NCBI GenBank assembly: GCA_016711125.1 | Contig: JADJTQ010000001.1 | Span: forward strand, 1,178,001-1,242,000 | Direction of reading: 5' to 3' | DNA from: Saprospiraceae bacterium | GTDB taxonomy: Bacteria; Bacteroidota; Bacteroidia; Chitinophagales; Saprospiraceae | DNA: 64,000 bases | Translations under genes and position numbers: made by a program | Shown: positions 20,237-29,709 of the stretch, piece by piece | Position numbering within the stretch: position 1 is the first letter of the stretch | Layout: the number at the start of each line of letters is the position of its first letter | The notes under the pieces: generated by a model | Told to the model about the DNA's origin: nothing | The model's input: only the letters and a program-made list of their open reading frames with translations | Databases searched by the model: none

Positions 20237-20996
20237 ATGTTAGCGAAAACATGGTTAAAAAATGCCAGGGAAGTTATGGACCGGCTTGAGAATACACAAA
20301 TGGATAATATTTATCAAGCAGCGGAATTAATGGCAGAGTCCATTGAATGCGGAAGATGGGTTCATACTTTTGGCTGTGGTCATTCTACATTACCCATCGA
20401 GGAAATGTATCCACGTATAGGGATTTGTGGGGTTTCATCCTATGATTGAATTACCTCTTTCCTTTTTTACCCATATTGTTGGAGATATGGGAGTACATCA
20501 ATTTATCTTTTTAGAAAGAGTGGAGGGTTATGGTGACCAGATCATGAAAGGGTATGAATTTGATTCCCGTGATACTATGTGGCTTTTTTCGCATACCGGT
20601 ATTAATAATGTCAATATTGATATAGCCCTAAGGTCAAGAGAATTAGGAATGAAGGTGATCGTTTTTGGTTCAGCAGCAGAATCAAAAGGTAAACAATCCA
20701 GACATTCTTGCGGAAAATCACTCTTTGAACTGGCGGACATCGTGGTTGATTCTTGCGCTCCCCTTGAAGATGCCAGTGTACCGCTCAAAAATCATATTGA
20801 TAAAGTAGGCCCATTGTCTACCCATGCTTTTGTTACGGCAGTCTGGATGACGATCACCACAGTTGCGGAAATCCTGGCAGATCGTGGGGTGAAGTTGCAT
20901 ATCCACCCTTCGCACAATGTACCGGGAGACACTACAGCGCATGACCGTTTGGATGAAGCACTAAAAGAGTATAAGCGAAGAGTTGCCGGCGTGTGA
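20237..20996 (+). CDS. SIS-domain phosphosugar-binding protein (one frame break near 20425)
   Basis: Two overlapping frames. The first reads MLAKTWLKNAREVMDRLE to EEMYPRIG; the second continues VGFHPMIELPLSFFTHIVGD and ends at 20996. Two bases added in the GGG at 20420-20422, or one removed from GGGG at 20429-20432, would restore about 252 residues. SIS features are WVHTFGCGHSTLPIEEM in the first half and WLFSHTGINNVNIDIA (Ser and sugar-phosphate loop) in the second. The C-terminal HPSHNVPGD is conserved in this uncharacterised group. It probably isomerises or binds the phosphosugar made by the ROK kinase. Confidence 0.8.
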
Positions 20997-22752
20997 AGGG
21001 AAGAGTTTGGATCATGCCGAGAAGGTGTGGAGGAGTAGAAATCGGGTGTTTTCGGAGCGAGGAAAAAGTTTAGTAAAATTTTGGACATTAGGATGAGTAT
21101 TGGATCTGGATGAAGTTCTTAGAATAGATTGAATTGCTTGCTTGCGAGAAATAATTTTACTAAACTTTTGGATCATATCGAGAAGGTGTGGAGGAGGAGA
21201 AATCGGGTGTTTTCGGAGCGAGGAAAAAGTTTAGTAAAATTTTGGACATTAGGATGAGTATTGGATCTGGATGAAGTTTTTAGAATAGATTGAATTGCTT
21301 GCTTGCGAGAAATAATTTTAATAAACTTTTGGATCATATCGAGAAGGTGTGGAGGAGTAGAAATCGGGTGTTTTCGGAGCGAGGAAAAGTTTAGTAAAAT
21401 TTTGGACATTAGGATGAGTATTGGATCTGGATGAAGTTTTTAGAATAGATTGAATTGCTTGCTTGCGAGAAATAATTTTAATAAACTTTTGGATCATATC
21501 GAGAAGGTGTGGAGGAGTAGAAATCGGGTGTTTTCGGAGCGAGGAAAAAGTTTAGTAAAATTTTAGGCATTAGGATGAGTATTGGATCTGGATGAAGTTT
21601 TTAGAATAGATTGAATTGCTTGCTTGCGAGAAATAATTTTACTAAACTTTTGGATCATATCGAGAAGGTGTGGAGGAGGAGAAATCGGGTGTTTTCGGAG
21701 CGAGGAAAAAGTTTAGTAAAATTTTGGACATTAGGATGAGTATTGGATCTGGATGAAGTTTTTAGAATAGATTGAATTGCTTGCTTGCGAGAAATAATTT
21801 TACTAAACTTTTGGATCATATCGAGAAGGTGTGGAGGAGTAGAAATCGGGTGTTTTCGGAGCGAGGAAAAAGTTTAGTAAAATTTTGGACATTAGGATGA
21901 GTATTGGATCTGGATGAAGTTTTTAGAATAGATTGAATTGTTGCTTGCGAGAAATAATTTTACTAAACTTTTGGATCAATCGAGAAGGTGTGGAGGAGTA
22001 GAAATCGGGTGTTGTTGGTCGGAGGGAATAAGTTTAGTAAAATTTTGGACATTAGGATGAGTATTGGATCTGGATGTAATTCTTAGAATAGATTGAATTG
22101 CTTGCTTGCGAGAAATAATTTTACTAAACTTTTGGATTATATCGAGAAGGTGTGGAGGAGTAGAAATCGGGTGTTTTCGGAGCGAGGAAAAAGTTTAGTA
22201 AAATTTTGGGCATTAGGATGAGTATTGGATCTGGATGAAGTTTTTAGAATAGATTGAATTGTTGCTTGCGAGAAATAATTTTACTAAACTTTTGGATCAT
22301 ATCGAGAAGGTGTGGAGGAGTAGAAATCGGGTGTTGTTGGTCGGAGGGAATAAGTTTAGTAAAATTTTGGGCATTAGGATGAGTATTGGATCTGGATGAA
22401 GTTTTTAGAATAGATTGAATTGCTTGCTTGCGAGAAATAATTTTACTAAACTTTTGAATCTTATCGAGAAGGTGCGGAGGAGGAGAAATCGGATGTTGTT
22501 GGTCGGAGGGAATAAGTTTAGTAAAATTTTAGGCATTAGGATGAGTATTGGATCTGGATGAAGTTTTTAGAATAGATTGAATTGCTTGCTTGCGAGAAAT
22601 AATTTTACTAAACTTTTGGATCATATCGAGAAGGTGTGGAGGAGTAGAAATCGGATGTTGTTGGTTGGAGGGAATAAGTTTAGTAGAATTTCGGATTTGG
22701 CTTGCTTGCGAGAAATAATTTTACTAAACTTTTGGATCATACTGAGAATGTC
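20997..22752. repeat. Tandem array: eleven units of about 161 bp with internal inverted repeats
   Basis: Starts immediately after the SIS stop and ends at the transposase start codon. The marker word GAAGGTGTGG (GAAGGTGCGG in the tenth unit) recurs at 21021, 21182, 21343, 21503, 21664, 21825, 21984, 22146, 22306, 22468 and 22630, giving spacings of 159-162. Units are near identical. Each holds a 17-bp inverted repeat, in the first unit AAAAGTTTAGTAAAATT at 21064-21080 and its complement at 21153-21169, about 72 nt apart, and a second pairing across each unit junction. A period not divisible by three and frequent stops exclude a coding repeat. Two versions of one segment (TTCGGAGCGAGG or GTTGGTCGGAGGG) alternate. 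The last unit is internally deleted. Confidence 0.95.
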
Positions 22753-23421
22753 ATGAGAATAGATTATTGGGCCAAATTTGAGGATAATTGTTACTATCAT
22801 ATCTATAATAGGGGTATAAATGGTACAAATCTATTTGTTAGAGAAGAAAATTTTTATTTTTTTCTCAATAGATGGAAGAAATATCTCGTTCCTTATTTTG
22901 ATGTATTGGCATATTGTCTTATGCCAAACCATTTTCATTTCTTAGTTCGAGTAAAACCATACAACGACTCAATGCTGGATGAGATTAAACGCGATTACAC
23001 TCAGCGCTCACAAAAATTTGTCAATGGATTGGTAACCTACAATGAATATCTTGAAGATCAATTCAAGAGACTCTTTAGTTCCTATGCCTTAGCGATTAAT
23101 AAGCAAGAAGGGCGTCATGGAAGCCTCCTTGAGAAGCGCTTTAAAAGAGTACTGGTAAAAACCGATTTCAAGTTATCGTATCTGTTGGTATATATACATC
23201 ACAATCCGATTCATCATCGATTCTCCAGGGATTATAGACAATGGAATTTTAGTTCGTATAATACGTATTTCTCTGACGATAAGACACTATTGGCCAAGGA
23301 AGAGGTCTTGCATTGGTTTGATCAATCAGATTTGACAAACGGTAAAAAACTCTTTCAAGAACATCATGAGCAGTTTCGATTGAACAGGCAAATGAGTGGA
23401 TATCATTTGGAAATGGATTAA
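22753..23421 (+). CDS. REP-associated tyrosine transposase-like HUH protein (RAYT/Y1_Tnp)
   Basis: 222 residues from ATG 22753. The frame is open further upstream through the last tandem repeat, but that part is repeat sequence, so the ATG is preferred. Y1 transposase features are visible: YYHIYNRGINGTNLF (14-28), the HUH site CLMPNHFHFLVR with His60 and His62, and the nucleophile Tyr147 in LLVYIHHNP. RAYT proteins nick single-stranded DNA at palindromic sites and occur as single domesticated genes rather than full insertion sequences. The catalytic residues are intact. It directly abuts the 161-bp repeat array, whose palindrome arm lies about 20 bp before the start codon. Confidence 0.9.
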   Translation: MRIDYWAKFEDNCYYHIYNRGINGTNLFVREENFYFFLNRWKKYLVPYFDVLAYCLMPNHFHFLVRVKPYNDSMLDEIKRDYTQRSQKFVNGLVTYNEYLEDQFKRLFSSYALAINKQEGRHGSLLEKRFKRVLVKTDFKLSYLLVYIHHNPIHHRFSRDYRQWNFSSYNTYFSDDKTLLAKEEVLHWFDQSDLTNGKKLFQEHHEQFRLNRQMSGYHLEMD

Positions 23422-23458
23422 CTCATTGAAAATAATTTGAGTAAAGAATTTTATCGGT

Positions 23459-24253
23459 ATGAAATTTTCGATCTTTCTAATCATGTTTCTTCTGCCTTTT
23501 GGCAATTATCTGACTGGACAGGAAAAATCGATACCTTTGGAGAATTCTATTTTTCAATATGGAGGTATCGTTCGTTTTGATACAACAAAGAAGATCATTC
23601 TTCTAACTTTTACCGGTGGTGAATATAGGGAAGGAACCGGGGTAGTACGAAATTGCCTGAAAACTCAAAATATTTTGGCCAACTTCTTTTTTACTGGTGA
23701 TTTTTACCGTGAAAGATCCAATAGAAAAGTAATTCGTCAGCTCAAAAAAGATGGGCATTATCTGGGGCCTCATTCGGACAAACATCTGTTATATGCTGAC
23801 TGGACGCGCCGCGATTCATTGCTGGTAAACTCTGTGGAATTTTCGCAAGATCTTCTCAGTAATTACGATGCTATGGAGGAATTTGGAATACACCGGGAAG
23901 ATGCCTCTTTTTTTATGCCTCCCTTCGAATGGTACAATGATTCGATCAGTATCTGGACCAAGAAACTTGGCTTTAAACTGGTTAATTACACGCAAGGTAC
24001 TCGCTCCAATGCTGATTATACCACCCCTGATATGGATGTCAGATATGTTGATAGTGAGACGATTATGCAAAGTATCTTGCATTTTGAAAGAGAAAGCGGA
24101 TTAAACGGATTTATATTGCTTCTGCATGTAGGTACAGATCCTGGACGAACCGACAAATTTTATTCCAGACTCGATGAATTGATCAGTGAACTGAGACGGC
24201 GTGGGTACCGGTTTTTATCACTTAAATCAGTCGACTTGAATAGCTCTTCCTGA
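23459..24253 (+). CDS. Secreted polysaccharide deacetylase-like (NodB) protein
   Basis: 264 residues with a signal peptide (FLIMFLLPFGNYLTGQ). The NodB fold is visible: strand motif IILLTFTGGEYREGTG, the metal pair GPHSDKH, FFMPPFEWYN and the final FILLLHVGTDPGRTDKF. The usual TFDDG first motif is TFTGGE, so the catalytic Asp pair is replaced; a Glu sits close by. The role would be de-N- or O-acetylation of a polysaccharide in the periplasm or outside, if activity is retained. It starts 37 bp after the transposase. Confidence 0.85.
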   Translation: MKFSIFLIMFLLPFGNYLTGQEKSIPLENSIFQYGGIVRFDTTKKIILLTFTGGEYREGTGVVRNCLKTQNILANFFFTGDFYRERSNRKVIRQLKKDGHYLGPHSDKHLLYADWTRRDSLLVNSVEFSQDLLSNYDAMEEFGIHREDASFFMPPFEWYNDSISIWTKKLGFKLVNYTQGTRSNADYTTPDMDVRYVDSETIMQSILHFERESGLNGFILLLHVGTDPGRTDKFYSRLDELISELRRRGYRFLSLKSVDLNSSS

Positions 24254-24275
24254 GGATCTGTGGGCGAATCAGTTA

Positions 24276-25013
24276 TTAGATGCTTTCAAAAAGCCACCAT
24301 AGGGGTTTCTTTCTCTTGGTGACTTTGTAGTTGCTTCGAATATATTTCATGATGTGTTCTTCGGCCTCTGCCGGATTATCCGTAAATTTTATTAGAAGTA
24401 GGTCCGAAGGGGAAATGGTCTTTTGTTGTACCATGAACTCCAAATATTCAAAAAGTTCCTGGTAATAGTTTTTACCCATGACCACTATCGGAAAGTTTTG
24501 AATCACCCCGGTTTGGATTAAGGTCAACGTCTCAAACATTTCATCCATCGTACCCCATCCACCTGGTAATACCACAAATGCATAGGAGTACTTGAGTAGT
24601 AGAAATTTTCGAACAAAAAAATATTTGAAAGTCACCCACTCATGCATGTAAGGGTTGGGTTCCTGCTCAAAAGGTAATTCAATATTACATCCGACAGAAT
24701 ATCCATTGTTTTCATGGGCTCCACGGTTAGCAGCTTCCATAATTCCCGGACCTCCTCCGGTCATCGTAGTAAATCCCATCTTGGAAATCATCTTGCCAAT
24801 ATCATAGGCCAATTGATAATACGGTTCGCCCTCTTTGAATCTGGCAGAGCCAAAGACAGTGATACAGGGTCCGACAAAGTGCAATTTTCGAAATCCTTTG
24901 ATAAATTGTCTGAATATCTCGAAGGAAAACCTGAGTTCATTAACCCGGCTTTTAGGTCCTTCCAGATAAGTATTGCGATCGATTTTCAGGGAACGTTTAC
25001 TAGTGTCTTGCAT
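24276..25013 (-). CDS. LOG-family protein (TIGR00730, Rossmann fold)
   Basis: 245 residues with the LOG hallmarks TMTGGGPGIMEAANRGA and VVLPGGWGTMDEMFE, the PGGxGTxxE motif that binds nucleotide monophosphate. Family members with the motif are nucleoside 5-monophosphate phosphoribohydrolases, as in cytokinin activation; in most bacteria the physiological substrate is unknown. The N-terminal 50 residues are an extension before ITVFGSARF. It is cytoplasmic and convergent with the deacetylase gene. Confidence 0.88.
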   Translation of the reverse strand: MQDTSKRSLKIDRNTYLEGPKSRVNELRFSFEIFRQFIKGFRKLHFVGPCITVFGSARFKEGEPYYQLAYDIGKMISKMGFTTMTGGGPGIMEAANRGAHENNGYSVGCNIELPFEQEPNPYMHEWVTFKYFFVRKFLLLKYSYAFVVLPGGWGTMDEMFETLTLIQTGVIQNFPIVVMGKNYYQELFEYLEFMVQQKTISPSDLLLIKFTDNPAEAEEHIMKYIRSNYKVTKRKKPLWWLFESI

Positions 25014-25115
25014 GGTTTTTTACACTTGAGCAGCCAAAATAGTCATTTGCAACAAACACAACCGGATGAGCACCCATCAACTCTGTGGATGTTTTTACTC
25101 ATGCTTTCTCGGAAT

Positions 25116-26894
25116 TTACTGGAGGAGTGCCCACATTAGAATGGCGTCAGCGGTACCGTCCATGGTAGGTTCATTGGTTGAATAATCACCGATATCATCA
25201 TGATAGATGACGATATCATTTTGGTAAGCGGCAAATTCATCATCGTCGTGGAGTACCAGACCCAATAGATTTCTATACGTTGAAACATAAATAGGACCAT
25301 CGATTAGGCCTCCGGCGGGTGTTGATTTGAGTAGCACGGTGGGAGGCAAATGTACGTCTTCCGGATATTCGCCATTTTGGGGAATTCCCGTAAACATGGT
25401 AGTGCCCCACGGATTGCGCCCGAACAACCAATCACGGTGGTGGACCATCACTTCGTGATATTGGCGGTCACCAGTCATTTTTTCGTAGAGAATTACTTGT
25501 GTTATGAAATTGACTATCAAATTATTTGAGCACCATAAGAACGGAACCCCTGCACCATAAGCATTCGTTTTGCTACGCTTCACCACAGTCTCGATATTCA
25601 TCCTATACCAGGCGGTAAGTTCTTTCTTTACAGATTCAGGGGCAATCTCAAATAGTGAAAAATGACCCATATTCATAAATGGATATTTCTGATAGTGATT
25701 CATCGTATCTCGCGCCATCCAGCCATCTTCTCTAATGATGCGTGCGTAATTGATAGCCTCTTGCAGATACTGTGGTTCACCCGTGAGTTTAAACAATTCT
25801 GCAGCACCCCATTCCATATCATCCGCCCATGAATCTTCATTGTAACGGTATGGTGCTCCATACGAATTGCCCTGCTGGTACCCTTCCTGATTTTTACCCA
25901 TTTGATAGATCTCGATCGCCGCTTGTTTGCATTGTTCGGCAAAGGCCTGATCCAGATTATTTTTACTCCAGATCACGCTGCCCTTAGCCAATGCTGCCGC
26001 ACATCTCCCGGCAAGATTGGCAATCCCGGTGGCTTCACTTTTCCATTTGCTCAGCCCTTGTGGTTTTCCATCGGCAAAATATGCAGTCCTATACGAATTA
26101 GGGCCCCACCCATATTCTGCATTGTCCTGACTGGGTATTTTAAAACCACGATGATCCCGGTCATCGGCAATTTGATGGATTAACCAATCTTTTTTTGGAT
26201 GTAATTTCAAAATCCAATCCAAACCCCATTTTGCTTCGTCCAGGATGTCCGGAATGCCATTAGGCAAGTCATGACCCAAAGCATCCGTCAGATCGGCAAA
26301 TCGGTCACCGGCAAATTCATAGGCCATCAGCATACGGGCAGAGGCATTCGACCCAGTAATTAAATATTTTAATTGATCACCCGCATCATGCCATCCACCG
26401 CTAAAATCATAATAGGTTGAATCTGCCACTGGTCCATAAAATATCCGGCCATCTCCCTGATGGCAGACATCGTCATAATACGGATTATACCCACAGCGTT
26501 GCTGACGCATAAATGACATCAGTTTTTCCTGATCAGGTCCATAAATGTCCTGCCCAATGACTATTGATTTAATTGATCGATCGTTGACATGAAGTTCATA
26601 GGTGCCGATTTCCATAGTATTAGGGAGCTGGATGAGGTACTGACTGGGATATTTGCCCCATTTTCCGTCTGAGACAGGTTCTGCTTTTAATAACATTGGT
26701 GCCTGGCCGCCTCCCTTTCTGATCAGTTTAATCGGCTCAGTTATCGCTTGGTTAGCCATTAGAAAAAGACTCTTGACATCGGCTGGCTGATATCCCAACT
26801 GATTATAACGTAGTATAATATCTTGTGCACCAGCTGAAAAGCTGATCCACAAGCAGAAGGTTATTTTCGAAATTATATTAAATTCTTTGATCAT
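25116..26894 (-). CDS. GH9 glycoside hydrolase (endoglucanase-like)
   Basis: 592 residues from ATG 26894, chosen because a signal peptide (ITFCLWISFSAGAQ) begins there; the frame is open for 44 codons upstream without one. An N-terminal immunoglobulin-like CelD_N domain (about 25-115, RYNQLGYQPADVKS) is followed by a catalytic (alpha/alpha)6 barrel with DFSGGWHDAGDQLKY (Asp170 and Asp173) and, at the end, DYSTNEPTMDGTADA with the probable acid Glu575. The usual HHR and FGRNP motifs are also present (VHHRDWLFGRNPWG). It should cleave beta-1,4-glucan or a related beta-glycan outside the cytoplasm. Confidence 0.93.
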   Translation of the reverse strand: MIKEFNIISKITFCLWISFSAGAQDIILRYNQLGYQPADVKSLFLMANQAITEPIKLIRKGGGQAPMLLKAEPVSDGKWGKYPSQYLIQLPNTMEIGTYELHVNDRSIKSIVIGQDIYGPDQEKLMSFMRQQRCGYNPYYDDVCHQGDGRIFYGPVADSTYYDFSGGWHDAGDQLKYLITGSNASARMLMAYEFAGDRFADLTDALGHDLPNGIPDILDEAKWGLDWILKLHPKKDWLIHQIADDRDHRGFKIPSQDNAEYGWGPNSYRTAYFADGKPQGLSKWKSEATGIANLAGRCAAALAKGSVIWSKNNLDQAFAEQCKQAAIEIYQMGKNQEGYQQGNSYGAPYRYNEDSWADDMEWGAAELFKLTGEPQYLQEAINYARIIREDGWMARDTMNHYQKYPFMNMGHFSLFEIAPESVKKELTAWYRMNIETVVKRSKTNAYGAGVPFLWCSNNLIVNFITQVILYEKMTGDRQYHEVMVHHRDWLFGRNPWGTTMFTGIPQNGEYPEDVHLPPTVLLKSTPAGGLIDGPIYVSTYRNLLGLVLHDDDEFAAYQNDIVIYHDDIGDYSTNEPTMDGTADAILMWALLQ

Positions 26895-27076
26895 ATGTAT
26901 TTCTAAATCTCTTGGTCTAAAGTAATAAATTACCATTGAGCAGAGCGGTTGTTTAATTTTTAATTTGTGCTGATAAGGGAAAACGTTTTCATGGAATCTG
27001 TCACCGGTTGCAGCTAATCTTTTCAATTTTTAACTAAATTGAGTCAAGTTCATCCCGATCAATTCTAATATGCGAT

Positions 27077-29626
27077 ATGGTTTTTCTGATCCAGCGTTTC
27101 TTGTTACTATTACTAGCGATCTCTCTCACCATGCTTACTGGATGTGATCAAACCATACCAGCGGATGTGCGGTTGGCCTACCAATCCCTTCCACGAGAAA
27201 TCGATTTTAATTTTCATGTCAGGCCAATTCTGGCCGATAAGTGTTATCCCTGCCACGGACCGGATGAAAAAGCTCGTAAAGGTGGCCTGCGGCTTGATAT
27301 GGAAGAAGCTGCTTTTCGTTTGTCAGAAAAGAGCCAGCGTTTTCCGATTGTAAAAGGGAGCCTCGCCAAGAGTGAAGCGGTTCATCGGGTATTATCAGAC
27401 GACAAGGAAGTCATGATGCCTCCTATTGAGTCTAGGCTTTTGCTTTCGGACGAAGAAAAAGCGATCTTGATTAAATGGGTCGAAGACGGCGCACTATGGA
27501 AGAAACACTGGTCTTTTATACCACCAGAGAAAAAACCTATACCAAACATTAAAAATCAACGATGGCCTAAAAATGAGATTGACTATTTTATTTTGACAAA
27601 ATTGGATGATTTAGCTATGGTCCCGGCTTCTGAAGCCCCGGCAGAAACATTAATCAGGCGTCTTTCCATCGATCTGACAGGATTGCCACCTACTGCAGAT
27701 CAGGTGCAGGCTTTCTTAACTGACCGAAGTGAACATGCTTATGAAAGCCTGGTGGATCGTTTATTGGAATCGCCACATTTTGGGGAGCGCTGGTGTTGGG
27801 AGTGGTTGGATGCTGCGCGATATGCAGACACCAATGGATTTCAGGGTGATCCGGAACGAAAAATGTGGCCCTGGAAAGATTGGGTAATTCGCTCTCTCAA
27901 TGAGAATATGCCCTTCAATCAGTTTAGCATTGAGCAATTGGCAGGTGATCTACTGAATAATCCAAGCACCGATCAGATACTTGCAACAGCATTTAATCGC
28001 AATCATATGTACAATGGTGAAGGTGGCCGAATTCCTGAAGAGACCCGGGTCGAAAATGTATTTGACCGAACGGAAACTTTTGGTACGGTGTGGTTAGGTC
28101 TGACACTAAATTGCTGCCGTTGTCATGATCACAAATTTGATGCATTGAGTCAAAAAGAATATTATCAATTGTTTGACTATTTCAATCAGACTTCAGAAGA
28201 GGGGATTGGGTACAATGGAAGAATAAAACCGGTGTTGGATTTAAGTGATACGCTTGATCAGAAGGAAGTTCAGGAAATCGAACAATTAATCAGGAAAGAA
28301 GACTCGAAGTTGATTGATTTTGAAATGAAAAAATTTCCTCGAGCTGATGGCCTTAGCGCCGCTGAATCTCTGGAAGCAGGTGGATTAGATGGTGACAATC
28401 TGTTTGCATTGGGTTTTGATCCCATAAAACGAAATCCATATTATTTAGGTTTATTGGGTAATCATTTCAAAGAACGTGATCCGGAATATTACAAAGCACT
28501 CGATGACTTTAGAAGCCTGATTCGTCAAAAGGATAATCTTACTGCGGAAAACTTGCAAGTTATGGTCATGGATCATCTTGAGAGGCCAAGACCATCATAC
28601 ATTCTGGATCGGGGAGCATATGACAAGAAGGGCGAGATCGTCACCAGTGCCACTCCGGTTGTTTTGCCGAAAGCTGACACCATGATTGAGAATAATCGAC
28701 TGGCATTGGCCAATTGGTTATTCTCTAAAGAACATCCTTTGACAGCAAGGGTGACGGTCAATCGGTTCTGGCAAGCGATTTTTGGAGTTGGGCTAGTAAA
28801 GACGGCAGAAGATTTTGGGGTTCAGGGCGCCCGGCCCACCCATCCTGAACTTCTTGACTGGCTTGCCGTCGAATTTAGGGAGTCAGATTGGAATATAAAA
28901 GCATTGATTAAAATGATAGTCATGAGTGCTACCTACCGGCAGGCTAGTCACATCTCGAAAGAAATGATCGAAAGAGATCCGGAAAACAAATGGTATGCCC
29001 GGTCGCCAAGATATCGTTGGCCATCCTGGATATTGAGAGATCAAGCTCTTGTTATTAGCGGGTTGATTAATGATAGCCTCGGTGGCCCTTCCTTCAATCC
29101 CTATCAACCTCCTGGTATTTGGGAAGAAGCCACTTTTGGCTTTAAGAAATATATTCAGGATCATGGCGTGGACCTGTACCGGCGCAGTCTTTACATATTT
29201 TGGCGCCGAATAGTTGGACCAACCATGTTTTTTGATAATGCTGCAAGACAAACCTGCGAGGTGAAGCCGATTCGTACAAACACGCCCTTGCAGGCACTCA
29301 CGATTTTAAATGATGTAACTTACAATGAAGCTGCCAGGGTTTTTGCTGAAAGAGTTATCAGGTCGGCAAACTCGGATGAAGAAAGAGTCGAGAGTGCCTT
29401 CTTCCTGGCCACATGCCGGTCACCGGGAGCGGAGGAAAAGAAGATATTAATGGATCGTTTGAACAAATTATTCCTGGACTTTGAACAGAGAAAAGCGGAT
29501 GCTTTTGCATTAGTACAAATTGGTGAGTATCACAGGGACGAAACCCTGGATGTCGTACAGCACGCCGCTTTTACTGCCTTGTGCAGCATTATTTTGAATT
29601 TGGACGAAGTGCTGACCAGACAGTGA
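27077..29626 (+). CDS. PSD1/DUF1549-DUF1553 lipoprotein with planctomycete-type cytochrome c
   Basis: 849 residues. The leader ends in MLTGC (lipobox). An N-terminal cytochrome domain has CYPCHG and PPIESRLLLS, a DUF1549 block follows with RRLSIDLTGLPPT and FGERWCWEWLDAARYADTNG, and a C-terminal DUF1553 block has NRLALANWLFSKEHPLTARVTVNRFWQ and QTCEVKPIRTNTPLQAL. This architecture is abundant in Planctomycetes and some Bacteroidota, and always pairs with a DUF1501 partner, here 83 bp on. The role is thought to be extracytoplasmic oxidation in polymer use; it is not experimentally settled. Confidence 0.92.
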   Translation: MVFLIQRFLLLLLAISLTMLTGCDQTIPADVRLAYQSLPREIDFNFHVRPILADKCYPCHGPDEKARKGGLRLDMEEAAFRLSEKSQRFPIVKGSLAKSEAVHRVLSDDKEVMMPPIESRLLLSDEEKAILIKWVEDGALWKKHWSFIPPEKKPIPNIKNQRWPKNEIDYFILTKLDDLAMVPASEAPAETLIRRLSIDLTGLPPTADQVQAFLTDRSEHAYESLVDRLLESPHFGERWCWEWLDAARYADTNGFQGDPERKMWPWKDWVIRSLNENMPFNQFSIEQLAGDLLNNPSTDQILATAFNRNHMYNGEGGRIPEETRVENVFDRTETFGTVWLGLTLNCCRCHDHKFDALSQKEYYQLFDYFNQTSEEGIGYNGRIKPVLDLSDTLDQKEVQEIEQLIRKEDSKLIDFEMKKFPRADGLSAAESLEAGGLDGDNLFALGFDPIKRNPYYLGLLGNHFKERDPEYYKALDDFRSLIRQKDNLTAENLQVMVMDHLERPRPSYILDRGAYDKKGEIVTSATPVVLPKADTMIENNRLALANWLFSKEHPLTARVTVNRFWQAIFGVGLVKTAEDFGVQGARPTHPELLDWLAVEFRESDWNIKALIKMIVMSATYRQASHISKEMIERDPENKWYARSPRYRWPSWILRDQALVISGLINDSLGGPSFNPYQPPGIWEEATFGFKKYIQDHGVDLYRRSLYIFWRRIVGPTMFFDNAARQTCEVKPIRTNTPLQALTILNDVTYNEAARVFAERVIRSANSDEERVESAFFLATCRSPGAEEKKILMDRLNKLFLDFEQRKADAFALVQIGEYHRDETLDVVQHAAFTALCSIILNLDEVLTRQ

Positions 29627-29709
29627 TCATTTTGAGTATAAATGTTAATCTATGATAATAGTGGGGAGATGGTTGATATGGGCTGGCGTAAAATGGGATA
29701 GTACAAAGG

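Noticed and set aside
20792..21409. Minus-strand ORFs in the repeat region
   Set aside because: They arise because the tandem units lack stops in one frame for a short distance; the period is not a multiple of three and the frames break at every unit.
20997..22752. CRISPR-like or TIGR-like array
   Set aside because: Units are nearly identical over their whole length and there are no variable spacers between short repeats, so no guide-type array.
22702..22752. Upstream TTG start of the transposase
   Set aside because: The added residues are translated repeat sequence; the ATG at 22753 gives the expected family start.
26895..27026. Longer start for the GH9 gene
   Set aside because: The extra 44 residues lack leader features, while the chosen ATG begins a proper signal peptide.
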